A stretch of 64,000 nt of DNA from Neoroseomonas marina (GTDB taxonomy: Bacteria; Pseudomonadota; Alphaproteobacteria; Acetobacterales; Acetobacteraceae), in contig NZ_JABBKX010000010.1 of NCBI RefSeq assembly GCF_012927745.1, positions 1 to 64,000 of the forward strand, read 5' to 3'. The position numbers were made by a program, and so were the translations under genes. Below, in pieces: positions 50,711 to 58,295 of the stretch. Under the pieces are notes generated by a model, which had not been told where the DNA came from, made no database searches, and worked only from the letters and a program-made list of their open reading frames with translations. Position 1 is the first letter of the stretch. Every line of letters begins with the position of its first letter.

Positions 50711-52332
50711 CCGCCGACGCGAACGAAACCTGTGACGTCGCCATCGTCGGGTCCGGCGTCGCCGGAGCCCACGCGGCGCACGGCCTGGCGGCCAAGGGCC
50801 TGCGGGTGATCGTGCTGGAGGCCGGGCAACGGCGCAGCCGCGCCGAGCTGACGCGGACCTTCTTCGACAACCCGGTCAAGGGGCCGCAATCCGCCTACCC
50901 ACCCGACCCCTTCGCACCCTTTCCGGAGGACGATCGCTACGCGGACTTCTACGTGCAGGGCGGGGAGATGCCGTTCATCGGCGCCTATCTGAGGCTCGTC
51001 GGCGGCACCTCGTGGCACTGGACGGGCTTCGCCGACCGCCTGCGGCCGAACGACCTGCGCATGCGTTCCCTCTACGGGGTGGGCGAGGACTGGCCGATCG
51101 CCTACGCGGAACTCGAGCCCTATTACGAGCGCGCCGAGCGCGAATGGGGCGTGTCCGGGGATCCGCGCTTCACCTGGGGGGCGCCGAGGCGCGGACCGTT
51201 TCCCCAGCCGCCGATTCCGCCGAGCGCGCTCGATCTCGCGCTCGCGCCCGCGTTGGCGCAACTCGGGCTGACGGCCGGGCTCTTCTCGCATGCCCGCAAC
51301 GCGGTGCCCTTCGACGGGCGCCCGGCCTGCTGCGGCAACAACACCTGCGTGCCGATCTGCCCGATCGGCGCGAAATACGATGCCTCCGTGCATGTGGCGA
51401 AGGCGGAGGGCGCGGGCGCGCGGCTGATCGAGCGCGCGCGCGTCGACTTCATCGAACTGGACGCCGCGCGCCGGGTTTCGGCCCTGGCGGCGAAGCGCCC
51501 GGATGGCTCGACGCTGCGTGTGACCGCGCGCCACTACGTGCTCTGCTGCCATGCGATCGAGACGCCCCGCCTGCTGCTCGCGAGCCGCCAGGCCCAGGCA
51601 CCCAACGGCGTGGCGAACGGCAGCGACAATGTCGGGCGTTGGCTGTTGACGCAGGCGAACCAGGATTGCCAGGGACTGACGCGCGAGGCCGTCCTGCCGT
51701 ATCGAGGCCCGCAGCAGACCAGCGGCATCGAACAGCTGCGCGACGGACCCTTCCGCAAGGACCGCGCGGCGGTCGGCACATCCTTCATGAACAGCGGATG
51801 GTCGGGCAACAGCGATGCGACCCGCGTCGCGCGGGACCTCATCGCGCAGGGGCTGAAGGGCAGCGCGCTGGTCGAAGCCCTCAACCAGCGCGTCTCGCGG
51901 CACCTGCGGCTCAATGCCTCGGCCGAGACGCTGGCGCGACGCGAGAACCGCGTCGAACTCGACCCCGTGCTGCGCGACGTCGCCGGCATCCCGCGGCCGC
52001 GGGTCACATTCGCGCTCGACGACTACACGCGCCGCGGCCTGGAGGAGGCGCTGAAGGTGAACCAGCGCATCCTGGATGCGATGGGCTCGACCTACGTCAC
52101 CTGGAACGCGCCCTACCTGTCGAATGCGATCATCGCCGGCACGACGCGCATGGGCCGCGACCCGGCAAGTTCGGTGGTCGGCCCTGATCTGCGCACGCAT
52201 GAGCATCCGAACCTGTCGATCCTCGGCCCGTCGACGCATGTGAGCGCGCCGGTGAACGCGCCGAGCCTGACGGTCGCCGCCATGGCCTATCGGCTCGCCG
52301 ATCGCCTCGCCGCGCCGGGTGGGCTCGACTAG
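50707..52332 (+). CDS. GMC-family FAD dehydrogenase, catalytic subunit
   Basis: 541 residues from ATG 50707, overlapping the gamma-like subunit. FAD-binding Rossmann motif VAIVGSGVAGAHAAHGLAAKGLRVIVLEAG (residues 11-40); GGTSWHWTGFADRLRPND marks the GMC signature; CCHAIETPRLLLAS and the C-terminal STHVSAPVNAPSLTVAAMAYRLADRL with a likely catalytic His in the STHVS region. It has no signal peptide, fitting export as a hitchhiker with the Tat-tagged small subunit. Closest in plan to gluconate 2-dehydrogenase/sorbitol dehydrogenase large subunits. Oxidises an alcohol or sugar and passes electrons to cytochrome c. Confidence 0.9.
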   Translation: MTADANETCDVAIVGSGVAGAHAAHGLAAKGLRVIVLEAGQRRSRAELTRTFFDNPVKGPQSAYPPDPFAPFPEDDRYADFYVQGGEMPFIGAYLRLVGGTSWHWTGFADRLRPNDLRMRSLYGVGEDWPIAYAELEPYYERAEREWGVSGDPRFTWGAPRRGPFPQPPIPPSALDLALAPALAQLGLTAGLFSHARNAVPFDGRPACCGNNTCVPICPIGAKYDASVHVAKAEGAGARLIERARVDFIELDAARRVSALAAKRPDGSTLRVTARHYVLCCHAIETPRLLLASRQAQAPNGVANGSDNVGRWLLTQANQDCQGLTREAVLPYRGPQQTSGIEQLRDGPFRKDRAAVGTSFMNSGWSGNSDATRVARDLIAQGLKGSALVEALNQRVSRHLRLNASAETLARRENRVELDPVLRDVAGIPRPRVTFALDDYTRRGLEEALKVNQRILDAMGSTYVTWNAPYLSNAIIAGTTRMGRDPASSVVGPDLRTHEHPNLSILGPSTHVSAPVNAPSLTVAAMAYRLADRLAAPGGLD

Positions 52333-52338
52333 TACCGG

Positions 52339-54114
52339 TCAGCCGGTGCCGGGGTCGGCCTCTTCGCCCGACGGCATCCCGGCCCGCCGGAGCCCCTCGA
52401 CAAGGGCATCGACGGCCGCCGGCTTCTTGATCGACACGCTGTAGTAGGCGCGGATGCTCGCCTGCGTTTCCTGCGGGCTGAAGGCCAGCAGGCGCAGCAC
52501 CGCCTCCCGCCCTTCGTCGAGGCGGCCGAGCAGGCCAAAGCATGCGGCGCGCATGCGCCAGGCCGGGACGTAGTCGGCCTTCTCCTTCAGCGTGCGGTCC
52601 GTCCATCCGAGGCTATCCTCGTAGCGGGCGGCCGTGAAGCTGGCGAAGGCGGCGGCGAGGAACTTGTTGTAGGTCTGGGCATCGAGCGGACTGAGACGAT
52701 GCGCGCGCTCGAGATGCGCGAGCGCGACGTCGCTCTCCCCGAGATAGGCCCGCGCCATGCCGCTGTAGGTCAGCGCGTCGGCCGAGTTCGGATTGATCTG
52801 CAATGCCCGGTCGATGAGCGCGATGCCGCCCGTCACGTCGCCGCCCGCCAGGGCGACCACGATCCCGGCCATCCACAGCACTTCGGAATCGTCCATCGCG
52901 AGTTCCGCCGCGCGACGGCCCATCCGCGCGCCTTCGGCGATCGAGGGATGATTCGGTGGAACCCAGCCCTGCACCTTGCGGTGCAGGCGGCAACGCCCCC
53001 CAAGGGCCAGGTTGCGCGCGCTGTCCGGGTCGAGGCGCAGCGCGCGGTCGGTCAGTTCCTTCGCCTTCTCGATGTCGTCGCGCGTCATGCGGTAGAAATG
53101 GCCGGTGGCGCGCAGGAACAGGTCGTAGGCCTGGATGCTCTCGGGCGGCCGCCGCGCGACGCGTTCGACCTCGGCGAACAGCACGCGCGGCTCGATCACC
53201 GCGGCCACGCCCTCGGTGACACGGTCCTGCAGCGCGAAGATGTCGGCAACCTCGCCCTCGAACTGGCCGGCCCAGATCTGGATGCCCGTGTCGGCCTCCA
53301 CCAGGTGGCTGGCGATGCGGATCCGGTCGCCGGCCCTCCGCACGGTGCCATCGAGCGCATAGCGCACGCCGAGCTCCCGTCCGATCTGACTGACCGGCAC
53401 GTCGCGGTTGCGATAGGTGAAGGACGACCCGCGCGCGATCACGAAGAGGGAACGGATCCGCGACAGCGTGTTGATGATGTCCTCCGCCACGCCATCCGCG
53501 AGGAATTCCTGGTCGGGGTCCGTGCTCATGTTGGCAAACGGCAGCACGGCGATCGACGGCTTGTCCGGCAGCGGCGGGAAGGCACGCTGGCCGGCGACCT
53601 CGGCGGTCAGCACGCGGAAGCAGCGCACCCGTTCCGCGACCCCCCGCACGTCCAGCGCGCCGAGATCCTCGAAGCCGCAGTCCACGGCGCCGCGGACCGC
53701 CTCGTGCACGGGGCCGGAGACGATGATGCCGCCAGGCTGCGCGATGTTCTGCAGCCGGGCGGCGACGTTCACCACGCTGCCGAAGACCTTCTCCCCCCGC
53801 ATCACCACGTCGCCGGAATTGATCCCGACCCGGCACAGCAGCCGCTGGTCTTCCGGCTCGGCCGCACCGGCCGCGGCGAGGTCGTCCTGGAACTGCCGGG
53901 CCGCCCGCAGCGCCGCCGGAGCGGTCTCGAAGCACGAGATCAGGCCGTCGCCGGCAATGCTGACGACGCGGCCGCCCAGGCCGGAGATCGTGCGGGAGAT
54001 GTGTTCGATGAGCGCCGAGACGCGCTCGAAGGCGCGCTCCTCGTCGGACTGCATCATCGCGGTGTAGCCCGCGACATCCGCGGCCAGGATCGTCGCGCTG
54101 CGCCGCTCGTTCAT
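52339..54114 (-). CDS. Class III adenylate/guanylate cyclase with TolB-like and TPR domains
   Basis: 591-residue cytosolic signalling protein. N-terminal cyclase domain (1-175): metal-binding D13 (LAADVAGYT) and D56 (AGDGLIS), transition-state N116 and R120 (VNVAARL). The two substrate-selecting positions are serines, S52 where Lys is usual and S113 where Asp/Thr is usual (FGSVVN). Next comes a TolB-like domain (IAVLPFANMSTDPDQEFLADGVAEDI, about 195-330) and TPR repeats (about 340-560). No membrane span. Divergent from the His-rich TPR gene; convergent overlap is avoided by 6 bp with the GMC gene. May make cAMP read by the Crp and SulP proteins nearby, if active. Confidence 0.88.
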   Translation of the reverse strand: MNERRSATILAADVAGYTAMMQSDEERAFERVSALIEHISRTISGLGGRVVSIAGDGLISCFETAPAALRAARQFQDDLAAAGAAEPEDQRLLCRVGINSGDVVMRGEKVFGSVVNVAARLQNIAQPGGIIVSGPVHEAVRGAVDCGFEDLGALDVRGVAERVRCFRVLTAEVAGQRAFPPLPDKPSIAVLPFANMSTDPDQEFLADGVAEDIINTLSRIRSLFVIARGSSFTYRNRDVPVSQIGRELGVRYALDGTVRRAGDRIRIASHLVEADTGIQIWAGQFEGEVADIFALQDRVTEGVAAVIEPRVLFAEVERVARRPPESIQAYDLFLRATGHFYRMTRDDIEKAKELTDRALRLDPDSARNLALGGRCRLHRKVQGWVPPNHPSIAEGARMGRRAAELAMDDSEVLWMAGIVVALAGGDVTGGIALIDRALQINPNSADALTYSGMARAYLGESDVALAHLERAHRLSPLDAQTYNKFLAAAFASFTAARYEDSLGWTDRTLKEKADYVPAWRMRAACFGLLGRLDEGREAVLRLLAFSPQETQASIRAYYSVSIKKPAAVDALVEGLRRAGMPSGEEADPGTG

Positions 54115-54140
54115 TTGACAGCCATCATGCGCCAGAATGG

Positions 54141-54170
54141 GATTATCATAATCTCGTGAGATCGCATCAA
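54141..54170 (-). promoter_or_regulatory. Sigma-70-type promoter of the cyclase gene with overlapping palindrome
   Basis: On the minus strand TTGATG (plus 54165-54170), a 17-bp spacer and GATAAT (plus 54142-54147) form the best promoter in the window, 27 bp before the ATG. The -10 box lies inside an exact odd palindrome, GATTAT-c-ATAATC (54141-54153), a plausible repressor site. Confidence 0.6.
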
Positions 54171-54252
54171 GGCGCTTGGACAATCGATCCGCCATCGCAG
54201 CGGCGGGCAATCCGGGACTTTGGCCACTATAGGGGCGCGTGAGGGAGCCGTC

Positions 54253-55842
54253 ATGACCAGGAAGACGAGCGCGCCGTGGCAGGCGGTTGTCGCAGCCGGC
54301 ATTCTGCTGGCGCCCGCCCTGGCGGCTGGCCAGCATGGCGACCACGGCGCCGCGCTCGGCCGCGCGCATATGGCGGTTCAATGCAGCGCTGCGGCGCAGG
54401 CGGCCTTCGACCAGGGATTGGTGCGCCAGCATTCCTTCGACCACGCGGCGGCGCGCGAGCACTTCGCCGCGGCGCTCGCCGCCGATTCGTCGTGTGCGAT
54501 GGCCCGCTGGGGCATGGCGCTGGCGACCCTCGACAACCTCTTCGGCGTGCCGTCGCCGGAGGAGGTCGCGCGCGCGGCCGCGCTGCTGCGTGAAGGACCC
54601 CCTCCGCCGCCGCCCTGGAACGGCTGGATCGACGCGCTGGCTCAGCTGGTCCGGCCAGGGCCACCCGGCTGGCCGGACCGGCTCGGCGGCTTCGCCGGGG
54701 CGATGGAGCAGATCGCCGCCGCGGCGCCCGACAACGACGAGGCGCAGATCTTCTACGCGCTCGCATTGCTGATGGCGGCGCCGTCGGACGACCCCGTGGA
54801 CGCCGCCCAGCGCCAGGCGGCTGCGATCCTCGAGCCGATCTGGGCACGTCAGCCCGAGCATCCGGGCGCGATGCACTACCTCATCCACGCCTATGATACG
54901 CCCGCGCTGGCGGGCCGTGGGTTGCCGGCGGCCAGGCGCTACGCGACGGTCGCCGCGGCCTCGCCGCATGCGGTGCACATGCCGTCGCACATCTTCACCA
55001 GGCTGGGCGACTGGCCCTCCTCGATTGCGGCGAACCAGCGTTCCGCGGCCCTCGCCCGCGCGGCCGGCGAGGCGAACGACGAGCTGCATGCGCGCGACTA
55101 CCTCGTCTATGCCTTGCTGCAATCGGGCCGTGGCGGTGCGGCGCGCGCCGCCTGGAACGAGGCGGCGGAGGCCGCGGCGAACCGGAATTCCGACCATCTC
55201 GCGGGCCCTTTCGCCGTGGCGGCGATGCCGGCGCGCCTGGCGTTGGAGACCGGCGACTGGGCGGGCGCCGCGGCGTTGGCGCCGGTGGAGAGCGGTTTCC
55301 CGCAAGTCCTCGCCATCACCCACTTCGCCCGCGGGATCGGTTTGGTTCGCAGCGGCCAGCGCGCCGAGGCCGAGATCACGGCCCTGGCCGCGCTCGAAGC
55401 CGGCCTGCGGAGGTCAGGGCAGGCGGCCTGGGCGGCAGAGGTCGGCGTCCAGCGTGCCGCGGTGGCGGCCCTGGCGGCCATCACGACCGGCGACGCCGCG
55501 ACCGGCCTCCGCGACCTGCAGGCTGCGGCGGAGGTAGAGGACGCGTTGTTGAAGAGCGTCGTCGAGCCCGGTCCGCTCGCTCCGGCACGCGAACTGCTCG
55601 GTGAGGCCCTGCTCGCCCTGGGGCGGAATGCCGAGGCCGAGGCCGCCTTCGAGGCGGTCCTTCGCGTCAACCCGAACCGCTTCAGGTCGCTGGCCGGCGC
55701 GGCGGCGGCGGCCGAGGCGAACGGGCGGCCTGAGGTGGCGGCGGCCCGCTACCGGCTCCTGCTGGCCGTCGCCTCAGGGGCGGATGAAGCCCGCCCCGAG
55801 CTCGCCGCGGCCTCCAGGGCGCTCGGCCGCCGGGGGGAATGA
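54253..55842 (+). CDS. Exported histidine-rich TPR protein
   Basis: 529 residues from ATG 54253 with a signal peptide (QAVVAAGILLAPALAAG). Alpha-helical TPR repeats fill the chain, and histidines cluster at GQHGDHG (mature N-terminus), RQHSFDHAAAREHF, HPGAMHYLIHAYDTP and SPHAVHMPSHIFTRLGDWPSS. These clusters are conserved in a wide, uncharacterised family of periplasmic TPR proteins and could bind metal or haem. A GAGGGAG Shine-Dalgarno precedes the ATG. Divergent from the cyclase over 138 bp; its own promoter is weak (CACTATAGG near 54226). Role unknown. Confidence 0.8.
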   Translation: MTRKTSAPWQAVVAAGILLAPALAAGQHGDHGAALGRAHMAVQCSAAAQAAFDQGLVRQHSFDHAAAREHFAAALAADSSCAMARWGMALATLDNLFGVPSPEEVARAAALLREGPPPPPPWNGWIDALAQLVRPGPPGWPDRLGGFAGAMEQIAAAAPDNDEAQIFYALALLMAAPSDDPVDAAQRQAAAILEPIWARQPEHPGAMHYLIHAYDTPALAGRGLPAARRYATVAAASPHAVHMPSHIFTRLGDWPSSIAANQRSAALARAAGEANDELHARDYLVYALLQSGRGGAARAAWNEAAEAAANRNSDHLAGPFAVAAMPARLALETGDWAGAAALAPVESGFPQVLAITHFARGIGLVRSGQRAEAEITALAALEAGLRRSGQAAWAAEVGVQRAAVAALAAITTGDAATGLRDLQAAAEVEDALLKSVVEPGPLAPARELLGEALLALGRNAEAEAAFEAVLRVNPNRFRSLAGAAAAAEANGRPEVAAARYRLLLAVASGADEARPELAAASRALGRRGE

Positions 55843-55892
55843 CCCGGCCGGCAACCGCGGCCCGGATCGGTCCCGATTGTGGCCCCCTGTGG

Positions 55893-56588
55893 TCAACGTT
55901 GCAGTGCCACTCGGACCGACGCCAGGCCCGTTCTGAGCTCCGTGGCGCAGGCCAGCCCGTCCGCCGTGTTGCTGCGGCCAAGTGCGTCGCACAGGAGGCC
56001 GAGCCGCGCTTCGGCTCGCTCCGGCGCAGCCACCGCGGCGCCGAGGCGGAGCCTCGGTCTTTCGTCGCCGAGCGCGAGGGCGGCGGCAAAGCGGGGGCCA
56101 TGGGAGCCGAGCCTGGCAGAGGCCTCCGCTTCGTCCGCCGCCGCCAGCGCCAACCGGCCCTCTCGCCCGTGGCCGATGGCGACGACGAGCCCGCCGGCGC
56201 CTTGCTGCCGGGCAGCGAGAAGCCCGCCGTACAGGAGATCGAGAGATGCGGCCTGGGCCGCGGACCCAAGGGCATCGGCACCGCCCTGGTGGCATGCGGC
56301 AGGCGAGGCGGACGGGACCTCCAGCACGCCGGCCTGCTCGGCGAGGATCTCCGCGATCAGGGAGTCGCGCTGCTGGCTGTACTCCGGCTCGGTGGTCAGA
56401 AGGACGACGACGGCGTCACCCGCCTGCCAGCTCGCGGGCAGATTCAGCAGTGCCGTCGTTTGGCAGCCGGTCGCGCTCGATGCGCCGGCAGGCGTCACGA
56501 ACAGCGAGAGATAGGTGGCGTATTCGTCGGCCACGGCGGGCCCGGAGAGGCCGGCGAGGAGTGCGGTGGCAATCAGGGTCCTACGCAT
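55893..56588 (-). CDS. Exported hypothetical protein
   Basis: 231 residues from ATG 56588, chosen over an ATG six bases upstream because AGGAGG lies exactly six bases before it. Signal peptide MRRTLIATALLAGLSGPAVA. The mature chain is Ala/Gly-rich with a mixed alpha/beta look and cysteines at about 42, 98 and 203-215; TTEPEYSQQRDSLIAEILAEQAGV is the most distinctive segment. I do not recognise the family. Convergent with the TPR gene, 50 bp apart. Confidence 0.65.
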   Translation of the reverse strand: MRRTLIATALLAGLSGPAVADEYATYLSLFVTPAGASSATGCQTTALLNLPASWQAGDAVVVLLTTEPEYSQQRDSLIAEILAEQAGVLEVPSASPAACHQGGADALGSAAQAASLDLLYGGLLAARQQGAGGLVVAIGHGREGRLALAAADEAEASARLGSHGPRFAAALALGDERPRLRLGAAVAAPERAEARLGLLCDALGRSNTADGLACATELRTGLASVRVALQR

Positions 56589-56938
56589 GGTCATCCTCCT
56601 GCTCGGGCGGTGGGCGGAATCACGTGATGGAGGCCGGCGTGGGCTGATGCTCCGAGGGCAGGCGCGCCGTCACGAGGCGAGCGAGCCATCGGTCGATCTG
56701 CCGGTGGAACCTCGCCGCACGGTGCTGCGCCGGCCGCTGCGAAGGCGGGGGTCTCCGTGGACGAGGTCCCTCGGATCCTGACTGACGCGGCGGCGATGCC
56801 ATTTCGGACCATCAAGAGGCCTCGGCCATGCTTGCGGTGCGCCGACGATGGCCGTCCCGCACCGGTCGCGTGGTGCCAAACGGCACAGTCCGGGTTGCGT
56901 CCGGGCAGGGGTGCCGACAGACTCCGTCATCGAGTCCG
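56589..56938. other. Divergent region between the hypothetical and Crp/Fnr genes
   Basis: 350 bp without a supported gene. Holds the exact palindrome ATCACGTGAT (56619-56628), 30 bp upstream of the minus-strand gene, which resembles the short symmetrical sites used by Crp/Fnr-type regulators, and a small GTGCC-AAAC-GGCAC hairpin (56873-56886) 52 bp before the Crp/Fnr start. No clear -35/-10 pair is visible. Confidence 0.4.
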
Positions 56939-57634
56939 ATGGCTATGCCCGACCTTCTGAGCCTGCCGTTTTTCCGACCGTTCACGCCGCAGGCCGTGGC
57001 GCCGCTCTCGGCGCAGGCGCGCTGGCGCAGTTGCGAGGCCGGCCAGACGGTGATCGAGGCTGGCGACGATGCGCCGGACGTCTATTTCGTCGTCCAGGGG
57101 ACGCTGCGGGTCGCCACGCGCAGCATCGGCGGGCATGAGATCATCCTGAACGAGATCGGTCCCGGCGCCCTGTTCGGCGAGATCGCGGCGATCGATGGCG
57201 CGAAGCGCTCCGCCGGGATCGTGGCCGTTACCAAGACCCAGCTCTGCGTGATCGCGGCGGGCCCATTCCTGGAGTTCGCGCTCTCGACGAGGGACGCGAC
57301 CCTGCACCTGATGAAGACCCTCGCCGCGCTGGTGCGCGAGAAGGACAAGAGGATCTTCGAGCTCAGCGTTCTGGCGACCCGGCCGCGGTTGATCGCGCTG
57401 CTCTTGCGACTGGCGCGGCCTCGGGAGGACTCGGGCCTGATCGTCTCGCCGCCGCGGCCGCACCATGAGCTCGCCGCGATGATCGGCACGCGCCGGGAGG
57501 TTGTGACACGGACCCTGGCCGGCCTGCAGCGAGACGGGCTTCTCGAGCCGATGCGCGGGGGGCTTCTATTGCCGCGACCGCAGGCACTTAGGGCGGAGCT
57601 GGATGCCGCCTGGGCCAATGCACCTGCCCGCTAA
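56939..57634 (+). CDS. Crp/Fnr-family transcription regulator
   Basis: 231 residues; start at ATG 56939 (MAMPDLLSLPFF; a second ATG is six bases later). The N-terminal cyclic-nucleotide-binding fold includes CEAGQTVIEAGDDAPDVYFVVQGTLRV and GALFGEIAAIDGAKRSAGIVAV, with the G-E and R of the phosphate cassette in place. After the dimer helix comes the winged helix-turn-helix (PPRPHHELAAMIGTRREVVTRTLAGLQRDGLLE, about 170-202). There are no Fnr-type N-terminal cysteines, so oxygen sensing by an iron-sulfur cluster is unlikely and cNMP is the probable signal. Located near the cyclase and cNMP-gated SulP genes. Confidence 0.9.
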   Translation: MAMPDLLSLPFFRPFTPQAVAPLSAQARWRSCEAGQTVIEAGDDAPDVYFVVQGTLRVATRSIGGHEIILNEIGPGALFGEIAAIDGAKRSAGIVAVTKTQLCVIAAGPFLEFALSTRDATLHLMKTLAALVREKDKRIFELSVLATRPRLIALLLRLARPREDSGLIVSPPRPHHELAAMIGTRREVVTRTLAGLQRDGLLEPMRGGLLLPRPQALRAELDAAWANAPAR

Positions 57635-58295
57635 CGAGGTGACGTGCAGCGGCTGCGCGAAACGTCGCATGGCCCTGCGGGGCGGGCCCCGAAGGCCGCG
57701 GGTTGTCGGAGGACAATCCCGGCCGGTCAGACTTGGACGCGCCCGATGGCTGTCGGCGGCGATCCTGGCGCCGCCCTTCGTCGAACGATCGCGTCCGCGA
57801 GCGCCGAGTGCCCGGCCAGAGCCCGAAGCGTTGGGGGACGCCGCATCGTTGGCGGACGGGGCCTCCGCACCGCCGCCTTGAGTCCCAATCCGCATGACGA
57901 GGTCGCCTGCAGGAAGGGCGACAGCGGTACGTCCCGCAGAACGACCTGGCCTGACGTGACGATGTAGACCGCACCCGGCATCGGCGCGCCGGGCACGCAG
58001 ACCAGGAGCCGGCCATCACGAAAGCATGGCGGTCCCCATCCTCGATCGTGGCCGGCGCAGGCCGCATCGCGCGCCCCGCCGGTCGAGACGCAGTCCCTCG
58101 CCCGTGAAGGCCTTGGCGGGCCGAAATGCCGGACATCGCTCGACCGGCAATGCTTCGAGCACCTCCCCGCGAGCGCCGCCCCGCCGCGGAACGGTCGCCA
58201 GGCCGATCGCCGTGCAGCGGGTGGCGCGTGCGACGACGGATACGACCGCGGATTGACCGAACGGGCCCGGGGGGCCGCCGCGCGCTCGAGGACCT
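57635..58295. other. Long non-coding or decayed stretch
   Basis: 661 bp between Crp/Fnr and the GMC oxidoreductase with no intact gene. Only the fragment at about 57905-58045 on the minus strand looks protein-like. The rest is GC-rich without obvious repeats or RNA structure. Confidence 0.5.
57905..58045 (-). pseudogene. Possible remnant of a cyclic-nucleotide-binding domain
   Basis: A minus-strand frame reads FRDGRLLVCVPGAPMPGAVY followed by IVTSGQVVLRDVPLSPFLQ. The spacing of F-x-x-G, P-G-x-P, V-Y-I-V-x-S-G-x-V resembles the start of a cNMP-binding barrel and the same region of the Crp protein at 56939. The frame has no matching continuation or start, so it is either a relic of a former regulator or chance. 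Low confidence. Confidence 0.25.

Noticed and set aside
56873-56886. GTGCC-AAAC-GGCAC as a Crp/Fnr operator
   Set aside because: Five-base arms are common by chance in GC-rich DNA, and spacing does not match the usual TGTGA-N6-TCACA.
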